Assembly (NCBI GenBank): GCA_035689345.1
Contig: DASSLR010000038.1
Span: 1 to 64,000, forward strand
DNA length: 64,000 nucleotides
Direction: 5' to 3'
DNA from: CF-118 sp035689345
Lineage (GTDB): Bacteria; Chloroflexota; Dormibacteria; Dormibacterales; Dormibacteraceae
A program made the position numbers and the translations under genes. Shown here one piece after another: positions 48,935 through 57,377 of the stretch. Below the pieces are notes generated by a model. That model had not been told where the DNA came from. It searched no databases and saw only the letters and a list, made by a program, of their open reading frames with translations. Position 1 is the first letter of the stretch. Each line of letters starts with the position of its first letter.

Positions 48935-50137
48935 ATGGCCAAGCAGAGGGTTGTGATCGTTGGCGGCGGCAGCGGCGGCGACGCGGCCGCGTTCATGCTG
49001 CGCAAGAAGGGCTTCGACGGCGAGGTCACGATCCTGAGCGCCGACCAGGACCGTCCGTACGACCGTCCTTACCTCTCCAAGGAGTTCCTCCGCGGCGAGG
49101 TCGAGCTGCCGAAGGTGTACCTGCACCCCGAGGAGGACTACGAGCGGCAGGGCATCGAGCTGCGCACGAACACCAGGGTGACCGGCGGCTCGGTCAAGGA
49201 TCGACGGCTCACGCTGCAGTCAGGCGGCCACGTCGACTTCGACACCCTCATCCTCTCCCTCGGCGGCACCCCGCGCCGCCTGCCCGGCGTCCCCGCCGCG
49301 CAGAACATCTTCACCCTCCGCACGCTGCGCGACAGCGGCGCCATCAAGCAGGCGCTGGCGCAGAGCAAGCGACTCCTGCTCGTCGGCGCCGGATTCATCG
49401 GCGCCGAGGTCGGCGCCTCGGCCCGCACGCTCGGCAAGGACGTGCTCATGGTCGAGGCCGCGCCCGTCCCGCTCTCGCGCGCCCTCGGTGAGGAGGTCGG
49501 CCGCGTGTACGCCGGCATCCACCGCGACCACGGCGTCGACGTGCGCACCGGCACGACGGTCAAGGAGTGGCACGTCAAAGGCGACCGCGTCGAGGGCGTC
49601 ACCCTCTCGGACGGAAAGCGCGAGGAGGTCGACATCGTGCTCGAGGCCGTGGGCATCGACCCCAACCTCGAGCTGCCGAAAGCGCTGAACCTTCCCATCG
49701 AAGGCCCTGGGGTCAAGACCGACGAGACGCTCAGGGCGGCCGACGGCGTCTACGTGGCCGGCGACATCGCCCTCCACCCCCATCCCGTTCTCGGCCGCGC
49801 GATCCGCGTCGAGCACTGGGAGGTCGCCAAGGGCCAGGGCCGCGGCATCGCCAACTCGATCGCGGCCGGCAACGACATCCCCTACACCAAGATCCCCTAC
49901 TTCTGGTCGGACCAGTACGACGTCAACCTCGAGTACCGCGGCAACGCCTCCGGCGAGGACCACCTGGTGTGGCGCGGCGACCGCGACGGTCTGCGCTTCT
50001 CGGTGTTCTACCTGCGCGACGGGATGGTCGACGCGGTCCTCTCCATGAACGACAAGGAGGGCGGCGAGGCCGGCGCCAAGCTCATCGAGAGCCGCGAGAA
50101 GGTCGACGCGAAAGCGCTCGCCGAGGTGTCTGGCTAG
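48935..50137 (+). CDS. FAD-dependent NAD(P)H:ferredoxin reductase-type oxidoreductase
   Basis: 400 residues: two Rossmann motifs VIVGGGSGGDAAAFML (about 6) and LLLVGAGFIGAEVGAS (about 148), DRPYLSKEFL near 45, and YVAGDIALHPHP (about 270), the order of rubredoxin/ferredoxin reductases (BenD/Bph type, pyridine nucleotide-disulfide family without active cysteines). It moves electrons from NAD(P)H to a ferredoxin or related partner. The stop abuts the convergent Pat-like gene. Confidence 0.9.
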   Translation: MAKQRVVIVGGGSGGDAAAFMLRKKGFDGEVTILSADQDRPYDRPYLSKEFLRGEVELPKVYLHPEEDYERQGIELRTNTRVTGGSVKDRRLTLQSGGHVDFDTLILSLGGTPRRLPGVPAAQNIFTLRTLRDSGAIKQALAQSKRLLLVGAGFIGAEVGASARTLGKDVLMVEAAPVPLSRALGEEVGRVYAGIHRDHGVDVRTGTTVKEWHVKGDRVEGVTLSDGKREEVDIVLEAVGIDPNLELPKALNLPIEGPGVKTDETLRAADGVYVAGDIALHPHPVLGRAIRVEHWEVAKGQGRGIANSIAAGNDIPYTKIPYFWSDQYDVNLEYRGNASGEDHLVWRGDRDGLRFSVFYLRDGMVDAVLSMNDKEGGEAGAKLIESREKVDAKALAEVSG

Positions 50138-52834
50138 CTAGCTAGCAGAAACAGGCTCGACGCGGATGCGCGCGTCCACGATCACGGCGCCGTGCTCGTG
50201 CACGACCACCGGGTTGAAGTCGACGTCGGCGATCTCCGCGTGTGCGTCCGCGAGCGCGGCCACGCGCATGAGCACGTCCTCCAGCGCACCCACGTTCACC
50301 GGCGTCGCTCCGCGGTAGCCGTCCAGCAGCGGGTAGGTCGCCAGCGAACGGATCATCGTCGCCGCGTCGGTCCGGCCCAGCGGCGTCAGGCGCACCTGCG
50401 CGTCCTTCATGAGCTCGGCCTGCCGTCCCGCCGCGCCGACCGCGACCACCGGTCCGAAGTGCCGGTCCTGGACGACGCCCACGAGCATCTCGACACCGGG
50501 CGCAGCCATGCGCTGGACCATGAACGCCTGCACCTTCTGGCCGATGGCGGACATGCGCTGCGCGATTTCCTTGGCCGCCGACTCCACCTCGTGCGATCCC
50601 TCCAGGTCGAGGCGCACGGCGCCCGCGTCGGACTTGCGGATCATCCCGGCCACCATGCCCTTGAGCGCCACCTTCCCGCCGAGCTTCTTGGCCGCGTCAC
50701 CAGCGTCGTGCGGCGTGGCCACCAGCACCGACTCGGCCGGCGCGAGCCCGTAGCACGCGAGCAGCGCGCTCACCGCCGAGGGCGCGAGCCATCCCGGGCC
50801 CTGCGCCAGCGTGGCCGCCAGCACGGCGGCGGCGCGATGCGAGTCGACGCCCTCGAGCTCGGGTGCCGGCTCCCACGGCGCCTGGCGCCACGACACGTAG
50901 CGATACGCGTGGCCGAGAGCCCGCGCGGCCTCCTCCGGAAACGGATAGGTCGGGATGCGGAGGTCGCCAGACCGCAGCAGGCTCGGTCCGTCGGGCACGG
51001 ACATGAACACCGCCACGATCGGGATGGCCCGAGGCATCGCGGCGGCCGCGTCCAGCACACCGCGCGCGGCGTCCTCGGCGCTGCTGCCCACCTGCGGCGT
51101 GTAGATGACGATGAGCGCGTCCACGTCCTTCGATGTCGCGAGCGCCGTGATCGCGCGCCGGTATTCGCCTGCCGATGCCTGCGACAGAAGCGTCGCAGGG
51201 TTGTGCACCATCGCGGTCGACGGCACGAGCCCGGCGAGCGCGGCCTTCACCTCCTCCTGCAGCTCCGGCACCTTGAGCCCGCGAAACTCGCACGAGTCCG
51301 CGCACAGCACGCCCGGCCCGCCGGCGTTGGTGATGATGCCGACGCGGTTGCCCGCGGGCAGCGGCTGGTCGCTCAGCACCTGCGCGGTGCCGAACAGCTC
51401 GGCCAGCGTGGCCGTGCGGATGATGCCGGCCTGCTGAAACAGCGCGTCCTCGCTGACGCTCGAGGTGGCAAGGCGGATGGCGGACGGTCGCACGATGACG
51501 CCTGAGTGCGAGGTGGTCGCGGCCCGCGCCCCCGCGGCGGAGCGGCCGCCCTTGACCGCGAGGATGGGCATCGTGCGCGCGGCGCGCCTCGCGACGTGCG
51601 AGAACTCGCGAGGGTCGCCGAACGTCTCGAGGTAGAGCATCACGAGGTTGGTGTCGGGGTCGGCCTCCCAGTACTGGACGAGGTCGGTGGCCGAGATGTC
51701 CGCGTTGTTGCCCGATGACACGAACGACGAGAAACCGTTGCCCTGCGCGCGGGCGAAATCGAGGATGGCGGCGCCGAGGCTGCCGCTCTGGGACAGGAAA
51801 CCGATCTTGCCCGGCAGCGGCAGGCTCGGGATGACGCTCGCGTTGAGGCTGAACTCGCGCGACGTGTTGAGCACGCCCGAACAGTTCGGGCCGACCAGGC
51901 GCATGCCCGAGGTGCGGCAGATCTCCATCAGCTGGCGCTGCTGCTCGACGCCGTCGGCGCCCGCCTCGCCGAACCCCGGAGAGATGACCACCAGCGCGTG
52001 CACGCCCTTGGCCGCGCACTCCTCAGCGGCCTGCACCGCCTCGGCCGGCGGGCTGGTGATCACGGCCACGTCGATCTCGCCGGGGACGTCCTTCACCGAG
52101 GTGTACGCGGGGTATCCCTCGACGGCGACGCCGGTGCCGTTGACCAGGTGCAGCCGTCCGCGGAAACCGCCGTTCACGATGTTCCGCACCACGACGCCGC
52201 CGGTCGTCGCGCCCTCGAGCGGGCCGCCGATGACCGCGAGCGATCGCGGCTGCAGGAATCGCTTCACCGCGGCCTGCGCCGACAGCGCGTGGCGGCGCTC
52301 GAAGTGCATGCCGGCCTCTTCGCTGAGCGCGGTCGGCAGCTCGGCGTGAATCTCGCCGGGCTCGGAGCGCAGGCGCAGCGGGAAACCGCTCTCGCGCAGC
52401 ATGTCGAGCATGCGGTGGTTGTCGGCCTTGACGATCGCCTCGAACACCTCGATGCCGCCGCGAGCCGCGGCATCGGCCAGCTGGGCGAACAGCAGGAGAC
52501 CCAGGCCGCGGCCCTGGAACTCGTCGGCGATGGCGATGCCCATCTCCGCCCGCCGTCCGCCGGTGACGATGTACACGGCGTGGCCGACGATCAGATTGCC
52601 CGAGGTGGCGACGAGCCCGAACTGCGACTCGTAGTTGGCGATGACCAGACGCTTGGCCACCTCCGCCACGTCGGTGGGGGCGGCGAAGAACCGGAACGCC
52701 AGTGAGGCCGGCGAAAGGGAGTGGTAGAAGGCGCTGAGCGCCGCCTCGTCATGCGCTTCCACCGGCCGCACCGCCACGGTCGAGCCGTCCTTGAGGACGA
52801 GCGTGGACTCGGGAGCAGGCGGGGCGGCGCTCAC
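50138..52834 (-). CDS. GNAT acetyltransferase fused to NDP-forming acyl-CoA synthetase (Pat-like)
   Basis: 898 residues in the order GNAT (about 1-180: VRPVEAHDEAAL, AEMGIAIADEFQGRGLGLLLF), CoA-binding (about 190-290), succinyl-CoA-ligase-like (about 300-480) and ATP-grasp (about 660-898, FMVQRMAAPGVEMLVGV). Such enzymes are protein lysine acetyltransferases of the Pat/PatZ sort or bifunctional synthetases. The histidine segment reads TSHSGVI, so a phospho-histidine may be retained. The GNAT-first order resembles actinobacterial-type Pat. Divergent from a membrane protein gene. Confidence 0.9.
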   Translation of the reverse strand: MSAAPPAPESTLVLKDGSTVAVRPVEAHDEAALSAFYHSLSPASLAFRFFAAPTDVAEVAKRLVIANYESQFGLVATSGNLIVGHAVYIVTGGRRAEMGIAIADEFQGRGLGLLLFAQLADAAARGGIEVFEAIVKADNHRMLDMLRESGFPLRLRSEPGEIHAELPTALSEEAGMHFERRHALSAQAAVKRFLQPRSLAVIGGPLEGATTGGVVVRNIVNGGFRGRLHLVNGTGVAVEGYPAYTSVKDVPGEIDVAVITSPPAEAVQAAEECAAKGVHALVVISPGFGEAGADGVEQQRQLMEICRTSGMRLVGPNCSGVLNTSREFSLNASVIPSLPLPGKIGFLSQSGSLGAAILDFARAQGNGFSSFVSSGNNADISATDLVQYWEADPDTNLVMLYLETFGDPREFSHVARRAARTMPILAVKGGRSAAGARAATTSHSGVIVRPSAIRLATSSVSEDALFQQAGIIRTATLAELFGTAQVLSDQPLPAGNRVGIITNAGGPGVLCADSCEFRGLKVPELQEEVKAALAGLVPSTAMVHNPATLLSQASAGEYRRAITALATSKDVDALIVIYTPQVGSSAEDAARGVLDAAAAMPRAIPIVAVFMSVPDGPSLLRSGDLRIPTYPFPEEAARALGHAYRYVSWRQAPWEPAPELEGVDSHRAAAVLAATLAQGPGWLAPSAVSALLACYGLAPAESVLVATPHDAGDAAKKLGGKVALKGMVAGMIRKSDAGAVRLDLEGSHEVESAAKEIAQRMSAIGQKVQAFMVQRMAAPGVEMLVGVVQDRHFGPVVAVGAAGRQAELMKDAQVRLTPLGRTDAATMIRSLATYPLLDGYRGATPVNVGALEDVLMRVAALADAHAEIADVDFNPVVVHEHGAVIVDARIRVEPVSAS

Positions 52835-52923
52835 GGTGGTGAGCGCAGATTACAGGCACGGCATCTCGGCGATGCCCCTCTTGACGGCGCCCAACTGCAT
52901 CCCACGAAGCTCAGAATTGCGGC

Positions 52924-53526
52924 GTGCTCGAGGCCGCCTACAACTGGATCGGACTGGGCCTCGGCACGCTGCTTTCCCTGGGTGGAGTCGACGCCTCGGT
53001 TCAGTTTCTCGGCGACACGCCGCGGGACTACGGCGATGCCGCGTTTGGCATGGTTTTCGCGATCTTCTGGGCGGGCGTGGCGGTCGGGTCCGGCTACGGG
53101 TTGCTCCACAGTCGCAGGCTCGAGGCCAGCGGCGGCTGTCTCACGATCGTCGCGATCGTGGGCGGCCTGGTCGTCCTGACCGCGGCTCTGCTGGCTGGGC
53201 TGAGCGTCGACAGCGTCGAGCCACCCGACCGGCTGCTGGTCGCCATCGTCTTTGGCGTCGGCGCCGCGATGCTGATCCCCAGCGCGCTTCTGCTCTGGCA
53301 CCGCCGGGATCCGAGCCCCGCGGCCGCGTCCGTTCGCCGCTGGCAGGGAGTCGTGGTCGGCGTCCTGATCGTGTTCATCGGCGGCGTGGTGTTCCTGGCC
53401 ACGCTCGGCGACCCGTATGACGTGGGCATGACCGGCCACATCTCGATCGCGGCGGTCATGCTCGCCGGCGTGGCGATCGTGGGGGTCTCGTCGCTCCTGA
53501 TCTGGAGGGCGCGGCGGTCTACGTAG
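52924..53526 (+). CDS. hypothetical membrane protein, 200 residues
   Basis: Not recognised. Five hydrophobic segments (GLGLGTLLSLGGVDASVQFL, LTIVAIVGGLVVLTAALLAGL, LLVAIVFGVGAAMLIPSALLL, VVVGVLIVFIGGVVFL, ISIAAVMLAGVAIVGVSSLLI) with short loops. GTG 52924 has CAGAAT 6 bases upstream. Divergent from the Pat-like gene and convergent with the polymer operon. Confidence 0.65.
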   Translation: MLEAAYNWIGLGLGTLLSLGGVDASVQFLGDTPRDYGDAAFGMVFAIFWAGVAVGSGYGLLHSRRLEASGGCLTIVAIVGGLVVLTAALLAGLSVDSVEPPDRLLVAIVFGVGAAMLIPSALLLWHRRDPSPAAASVRRWQGVVVGVLIVFIGGVVFLATLGDPYDVGMTGHISIAAVMLAGVAIVGVSSLLIWRARRST

Positions 53527-53569
53527 CCTCCGCGCCGCCCGGATCAGGCCGAATGGCGGCCCGTTGCCT

Positions 53570-53707
53570 TTACAGCTTCATCGCGCCCGGGAAGACGAAG
53601 TAGAGCAGCAGCCCGACCAGGATGAGGTAGCCGAGCAGCACGAGCGTCCAGCCCAGGTTGTGCCGGATGACCGCGCCCTCGTTGCGGCTGCACGCGTTCG
53701 TATGCAA
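53570..53707 (-). CDS. 45-residue single-helix membrane protein
   Basis: Frame from TTG 53707: HTNACSRNEGAVIRHNLGW then one helix TLVLLGYLILVGLLLYFVF and the end PGAMKL. It is the last frame of the minus-strand operon, 61 bases after the 145-residue protein gene. The repeats CACGCGTTYGTATGCAA lie over and before its start, which may mean separate control. The TTG has no strong ribosome site; confidence is moderate. Confidence 0.45.
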   Translation of the reverse strand: MHTNACSRNEGAVIRHNLGWTLVLLGYLILVGLLLYFVFPGAMKL

Positions 53708-53748
53708 TGGCGCGTTATTCGTCCGAAATTTCACGCGTTTGTATGCAA
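53691..53748. repeat. direct/inverted repeat pair CACGCGTTYGTATGCAA
   Basis: Copies at 53691-53707 and 53732-53748, starts 41 bases apart. The second copy also forms a palindrome GCGTTTG-TATG-CAAACGC. It lies over the start of the 45-residue gene, so it could be an operator pair four helical turns apart, or overlap with mRNA structure. Confidence 0.5.
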
Positions 53749-53768
53749 ACGCGGGCTTCTCGGGGGGT

Positions 53769-54206
53769 CTAGCTTCGGACCTCCGGCAGGAGCCAGGGCA
53801 GCGCCTCGCTCATCGGCCGGACGAGAGTCTCGTACTCCTTGGCCGTGATCAGGTCGCTCGCGACCAGGCCCAGGGCGGCCCCGAAAGCCGCGTCTTCCGC
53901 CTTGTGGCCCACGTCGCCGTGCTCCGCCTTCCAGGAGATCAGCGCCTGCCCCGATTCGGTCATGCCGAACATGGAGCTGCGCACCGTGTCCCACGCGTCG
54001 CCGCGGTCGCTCTGCTCGATGGCGTGGGTCGCCGCCTTCTCGGCGGCGCGGTAGGCGGCGTGCTGGGCGCTGCCGGCGGCGAAGTCGTCCCAACCGTTCG
54101 CCGCGCGCTCGACGCCGGCCGGGCCCATGACGCGGAGGTCGTCGATGAGGCGCGCCAGCGTGCGGTCGTGCTCGGGGAATCCGTAGCCCTCGGCGTCCAG
54201 TCCCAC
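53769..54206 (-). CDS. hypothetical protein, 145 residues
   Basis: Not recognised. A soluble, helical protein (EHDRTLARLIDDLRVMG, AANGWDDFAAGSAQHAAYRAAEKAATHAI, SMFGMTESGQALISWKAEHG). Runs of A and charged residues suggest helical bundles. GTG 54206 was chosen because TTAACC lies upstream and the longer frame is antisense-like. It is within the envelope operon, 10 bases after the lipoprotein gene. Confidence 0.6.
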   Translation of the reverse strand: MGLDAEGYGFPEHDRTLARLIDDLRVMGPAGVERAANGWDDFAAGSAQHAAYRAAEKAATHAIEQSDRGDAWDTVRSSMFGMTESGQALISWKAEHGDVGHKAEDAAFGAALGLVASDLITAKEYETLVRPMSEALPWLLPEVRS

Positions 54207-54216
54207 GACGAAAAGG

Positions 54217-54720
54217 TTAACCCGCGTCCGAGATCGAGATCTTCTCGACCGGATGGATCTCGTTCCACCCATGGCCCAGGTCCAGCACCCACGGGCCGTC
54301 GATGTCGATGCGATCGCCCGGTCCTGGAATCGGCAGGTCGGTCATCGGGCACCGCGCCGCCTCGTTGGCGCTGGGCGGGTTGGTGTCGAGAGGGCAGTCC
54401 GGCGTGATCTCCGCGAGCATGGCCGGCTTGCCCTGGAAGTGGTTCTCCTGGATGAGCAGGAATTCGTAGCCGGCGTCGACGCGGAACCAGATGTGATGGT
54501 CGCCGTCCGCCTCCTTGATCACCTGCACCACGGTCCCGGCTGCGTGCTGGCAGTCCTTCAGCACGCGCAGCCGGTCCGGCTGCCACACGCCGGCCTCCGG
54601 AGCTCCCGCGCGGCAGGCGCTGCCCGGTGCCGGGCTGTGAGCGCCTGTTCCCGCCGGCGCGCTGGAGCTGCACGCGGCCAGCAGCGCCACCGCGATCAGC
54701 GCAGGAAGGCGGGGACCCAC
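54217..54720 (-). CDS. lipoprotein, unknown outer-surface function
   Basis: 167 residues from GTG 54720 with a lipobox LLAACSSS near residue 13-20. The mature domain has WFRVDAGYEFLLIQENHFQ and DIDGPWVLDLGHGWNEIHPVE, a beta-rich fold with no obvious catalytic residues; cysteines in KDCQ, PDCPL and RCPM could form disulfides. The start overlaps the DoxX gene by 25 bases, so it is coupled to it. Confidence 0.7.
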   Translation of the reverse strand: MGPRLPALIAVALLAACSSSAPAGTGAHSPAPGSACRAGAPEAGVWQPDRLRVLKDCQHAAGTVVQVIKEADGDHHIWFRVDAGYEFLLIQENHFQGKPAMLAEITPDCPLDTNPPSANEAARCPMTDLPIPGPGDRIDIDGPWVLDLGHGWNEIHPVEKISISDAG

Positions 54721-55133
54721 TTGAAATGGCTCAGCGCGATGGGCCCGGCGCCGGAGACGACGACCTGTGCGGTGACCACGAGCCCGAGCCAGTAAAGCCA
54801 TCGGAATCCGTCGTCGTTGACCGCAAACGCCACCGTGAGCGCGAGGTTCGCCGCCAGCAGCACGCCCAGGATCGCGGCCCAGCGCGTGCCGATGCCGAGG
54901 AGAAGCAGCACGCCCACGACCGTTTCGCCGGCGCCCTGCAGGACGCCGAATAGAAACCAGTTCGGCACCACGACCGCCTCGAGGAACTGGTGCAGGCCCG
55001 GGATGGGGTTGGCGTCGGCCGTGCCCTTGATGACGCTCTTCATCCAGTCCACGCCATTCCACTTCTGGCTCGCGAAGTAGAGCCAGTAGAAGGCGACGAC
55101 GATGCGGACGAGGCTCGGCCACACCTTGCTCAT
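54696..55133 (-). CDS. DoxX family membrane protein
   Basis: 145 residues with four hydrophobic helices and the DoxX pattern (RIVVAFYWLYFASQKW, FLFGVLQGAGETVVGVLLLLGIGTRWAAILGVLLAANLA). DoxX proteins are quinone-linked or redox-helper membrane proteins with uncertain roles. ATG 55133 lies one base before the end of the upstream propeller lipoprotein gene. Confidence 0.8.
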   Translation of the reverse strand: MSKVWPSLVRIVVAFYWLYFASQKWNGVDWMKSVIKGTADANPIPGLHQFLEAVVVPNWFLFGVLQGAGETVVGVLLLLGIGTRWAAILGVLLAANLALTVAFAVNDDGFRWLYWLGLVVTAQVVVSGAGPIALSHFKWVPAFLR

Positions 55134-55134
55134 G

Positions 55135-56043
55135 TCACTCACGGTCGTTCTCCACCACCACCACGACGGCCAGGTTGGGGTCGGGGGCGAGCGCCACCGC
55201 GGGCACGCCGATGGCTTCTTTCGCCACTTCGCCACCGTAGATGGTGAGCACCATGCGGTCGCCATGCGCCGCAACGTAGGTCACGCCGGAGGCGTCGAAC
55301 ACGGCCTGGTCGGGATCGCGCACGAGCGCCAGGGTGGACCACTTCTCGGTCGACGGCTCGAACACGAACACGCCGCCGAGGTCCTGGTCTTCGCTCGGCC
55401 CCTCCGCGGCGACGAGGATCTGGCCCCCAAGGTAAGGCGCCAGCCAGAACGGAAACAGCGGCATGGGTAGGCCGACATTGTGCAGGTCGCCCGCGCGCAC
55501 GAGCTCGGCGCGCTCGTAGTCGGCCGTCCACATCTCGTCCAGGCCGGGCCCGCCGATCGCCACCGCATAACCGTGGCCGGCGGGCACCGACCTGCCGTCG
55601 AGGTAGTCGATCTCGCCTCGAGTGCCGGCCACGATCACGTCGCCAGAGGGGTCGAGGCTCACCATTCCCGGGCCGGCGGTGACCTTGTGGCTGGCCGTCT
55701 GCCTGCCGGTCGCGGGGTCGAGCTCGACGACCGCCGCGCCGCTGAACAGGCTCACGTACAGGTGACCGTCGTGCAGCAGCAGGCCGAAGGGGTTGCCGCC
55801 CGTGTGCGCTCGCCACTGCACGCGCAGCGCCGGCAGCCCGACTGCATAGACGTCGCCCGGCGCGCTGTCCGCCACGTAGGCCGTGGCCCCGTCATCGGAG
55901 ACGATCACCGCGACCGGGTCGGATCCGATCCTGGCTTCGACGGGCTTCGCGCTCCTGTTCATCGGAAGAAGGAACAGGCCGGTGTGATGCTGCGTCGAGG
56001 GCGTGCCGCTCGTGCACGCCGCCAGCACCAGGACCGCCGCCAC
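55135..56043 (-). CDS. propeller-type lipoprotein
   Basis: 302 residues from GTG 56043 (TAGTG overlap with the upstream radical SAM stop). The lipobox LVLAACTSG places it on the outside of the membrane. The body has DPVAVIVSDDGATAYVADS, VQWRAHTGGNPFGLLLHDGHLYVSLFSG, VELDPATGRQ and TGRQTASHKVTAGPGMV: blades of a YVTN/SMP-30/PQQ-like beta-propeller. Possible binding or scaffolding role in the operon product. The frame further upstream is non-homologous. Confidence 0.75.
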   Translation of the reverse strand: MAAVLVLAACTSGTPSTQHHTGLFLLPMNRSAKPVEARIGSDPVAVIVSDDGATAYVADSAPGDVYAVGLPALRVQWRAHTGGNPFGLLLHDGHLYVSLFSGAAVVELDPATGRQTASHKVTAGPGMVSLDPSGDVIVAGTRGEIDYLDGRSVPAGHGYAVAIGGPGLDEMWTADYERAELVRAGDLHNVGLPMPLFPFWLAPYLGGQILVAAEGPSEDQDLGGVFVFEPSTEKWSTLALVRDPDQAVFDASGVTYVAAHGDRMVLTIYGGEVAKEAIGVPAVALAPDPNLAVVVVVENDRE

Positions 56044-57377
56044 TATTTGATGACGCGTAGCACCGGGTCGGTGGCGAGCTGGAAAGCTCTCGCGGCCGGC
56101 TTCATGTGCATGCGGTTCAGGCGGTGCTGGATGGCGCCCTTCAATATCGCGGCCCGCAGCTTGTGCTCCGAGAAGTCGGTGTTGAACAGCAGGCGGTTGT
56201 GGCGCACCTTGTGCCACTCGCCGTGCTGCCTGCGCTCGCGCACGCGCTCGTAGAAGCCGGTGCCCGGCAGCGGGTACGCGATCGTGTAGCTCACATAGTC
56301 GAGAGGCAGGCTCGACGAGAAGTTGATGCTGCGGATCAGAGAGTCGGTCGTCTCGCCAAGGTAGCCCACCATGAAGAATCCCGCCGCCTTGATGCCGGCG
56401 GCAACGCACGCCTCGACCGCGGCGCGCGCCTGGTCGGGCGTGATGCCCTTCTTCATCTCCTTCAACACGTTCTCGTCGCCAGACTCGATGCCGAAGAAGA
56501 TGCGCTTGCAGCCGGCGCGGTGCATCTGCTCGAACAGAGCCTGGTCGACGTGGGTGACGCGGCTGAGGCACTCCCAAGTCAGCGGCAGGTGCGCCTCCTC
56601 GATCGCCTGCGCCAGCTGGAACGTGCGCTTGTAGTTGAGCGTGAAGAGGTCGTCCGACATCCAGATGTGGTCGTAGCCGAGCTCGGCGATCTCGCGCATC
56701 TCCGCCACCACGGACTCGACGGGTCGCGCGCTGAAGAGGTCGCCGAAGACCGACTTGTGGCAGAAGTCGCAGCGGAAGGGGCAGCCGCGCGTCGACATCA
56801 AAGGCGTGGTGGCGTCCTTCCAGTGCTTGCGCCAGTAGGCGATGTACTGGTCGTTGGGGATGTCGCCGCGATACGGCAGAGGCAGGTCCGTCATGTCCTT
56901 GCTGCGCTGGCGGGCGACGCTCCGCACGACCTCGCCCTCGCGCTTGAAGACGACTCCCGGGATCTCCTCCCACCTGCGGTCGTGCAGGTGCTCCATGATC
57001 GAGACGATCGTCTCCTCGCCCTCGCCGACAGCGACGAGGTCGAAGCTGTCGACGAACGTTTCGGGCTCACCCGACGGATATGGCCCGCCGACCACCGTGA
57101 GCGCCTTGTCGCGCACCTGCGCGGCCAGCGAGAGCGCCTCGTCCTGCATCGTGATCATGCAGTAGATGCCGATGACGCTCGGCTGCAGCCGGTCGATCTC
57201 ATCGAGCACCTCGCGCCGCTCGAGGAACGTGTGGTCGATGTGGCGCACCGAGTAGCCGGCGCGGCGCAGCGAGGCGCTCAGGTACATGAGGCCGAGCGAC
57301 GGCATGATCCAGTGCCGGCCGTGTTCGGGCGCGCGCTGCGGGTAGACGAGCACGACGTCCGCGCGGTCCTGTGTCAT
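56043..57377 (-). CDS. cobalamin-binding-type radical SAM enzyme
   Basis: 444 residues. N-terminal B12-binding-like domain (VVLVYPQ, PSLGLMYLSASLRRAGYSVRHID, VIGIYCMITMQDEAL, TVVGGPYPSGEPE) and radical SAM domain with the cluster motif RGCPFRCDFC (about 196-205) and ESGDENVLKEM. The cobalamin domain lacks a clear DxHxxG, as in many class B radical SAM methylases. Methylation or rearrangement of a polymer, lipid or cofactor is likely, and it lies in an envelope operon. Overlaps the glycosyltransferase by 4 bases (ATGA) and the lipoprotein by 1. Confidence 0.88.
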   Translation of the reverse strand: MTQDRADVVLVYPQRAPEHGRHWIMPSLGLMYLSASLRRAGYSVRHIDHTFLERREVLDEIDRLQPSVIGIYCMITMQDEALSLAAQVRDKALTVVGGPYPSGEPETFVDSFDLVAVGEGEETIVSIMEHLHDRRWEEIPGVVFKREGEVVRSVARQRSKDMTDLPLPYRGDIPNDQYIAYWRKHWKDATTPLMSTRGCPFRCDFCHKSVFGDLFSARPVESVVAEMREIAELGYDHIWMSDDLFTLNYKRTFQLAQAIEEAHLPLTWECLSRVTHVDQALFEQMHRAGCKRIFFGIESGDENVLKEMKKGITPDQARAAVEACVAAGIKAAGFFMVGYLGETTDSLIRSINFSSSLPLDYVSYTIAYPLPGTGFYERVRERRQHGEWHKVRHNRLLFNTDFSEHKLRAAILKGAIQHRLNRMHMKPAARAFQLATDPVLRVIK

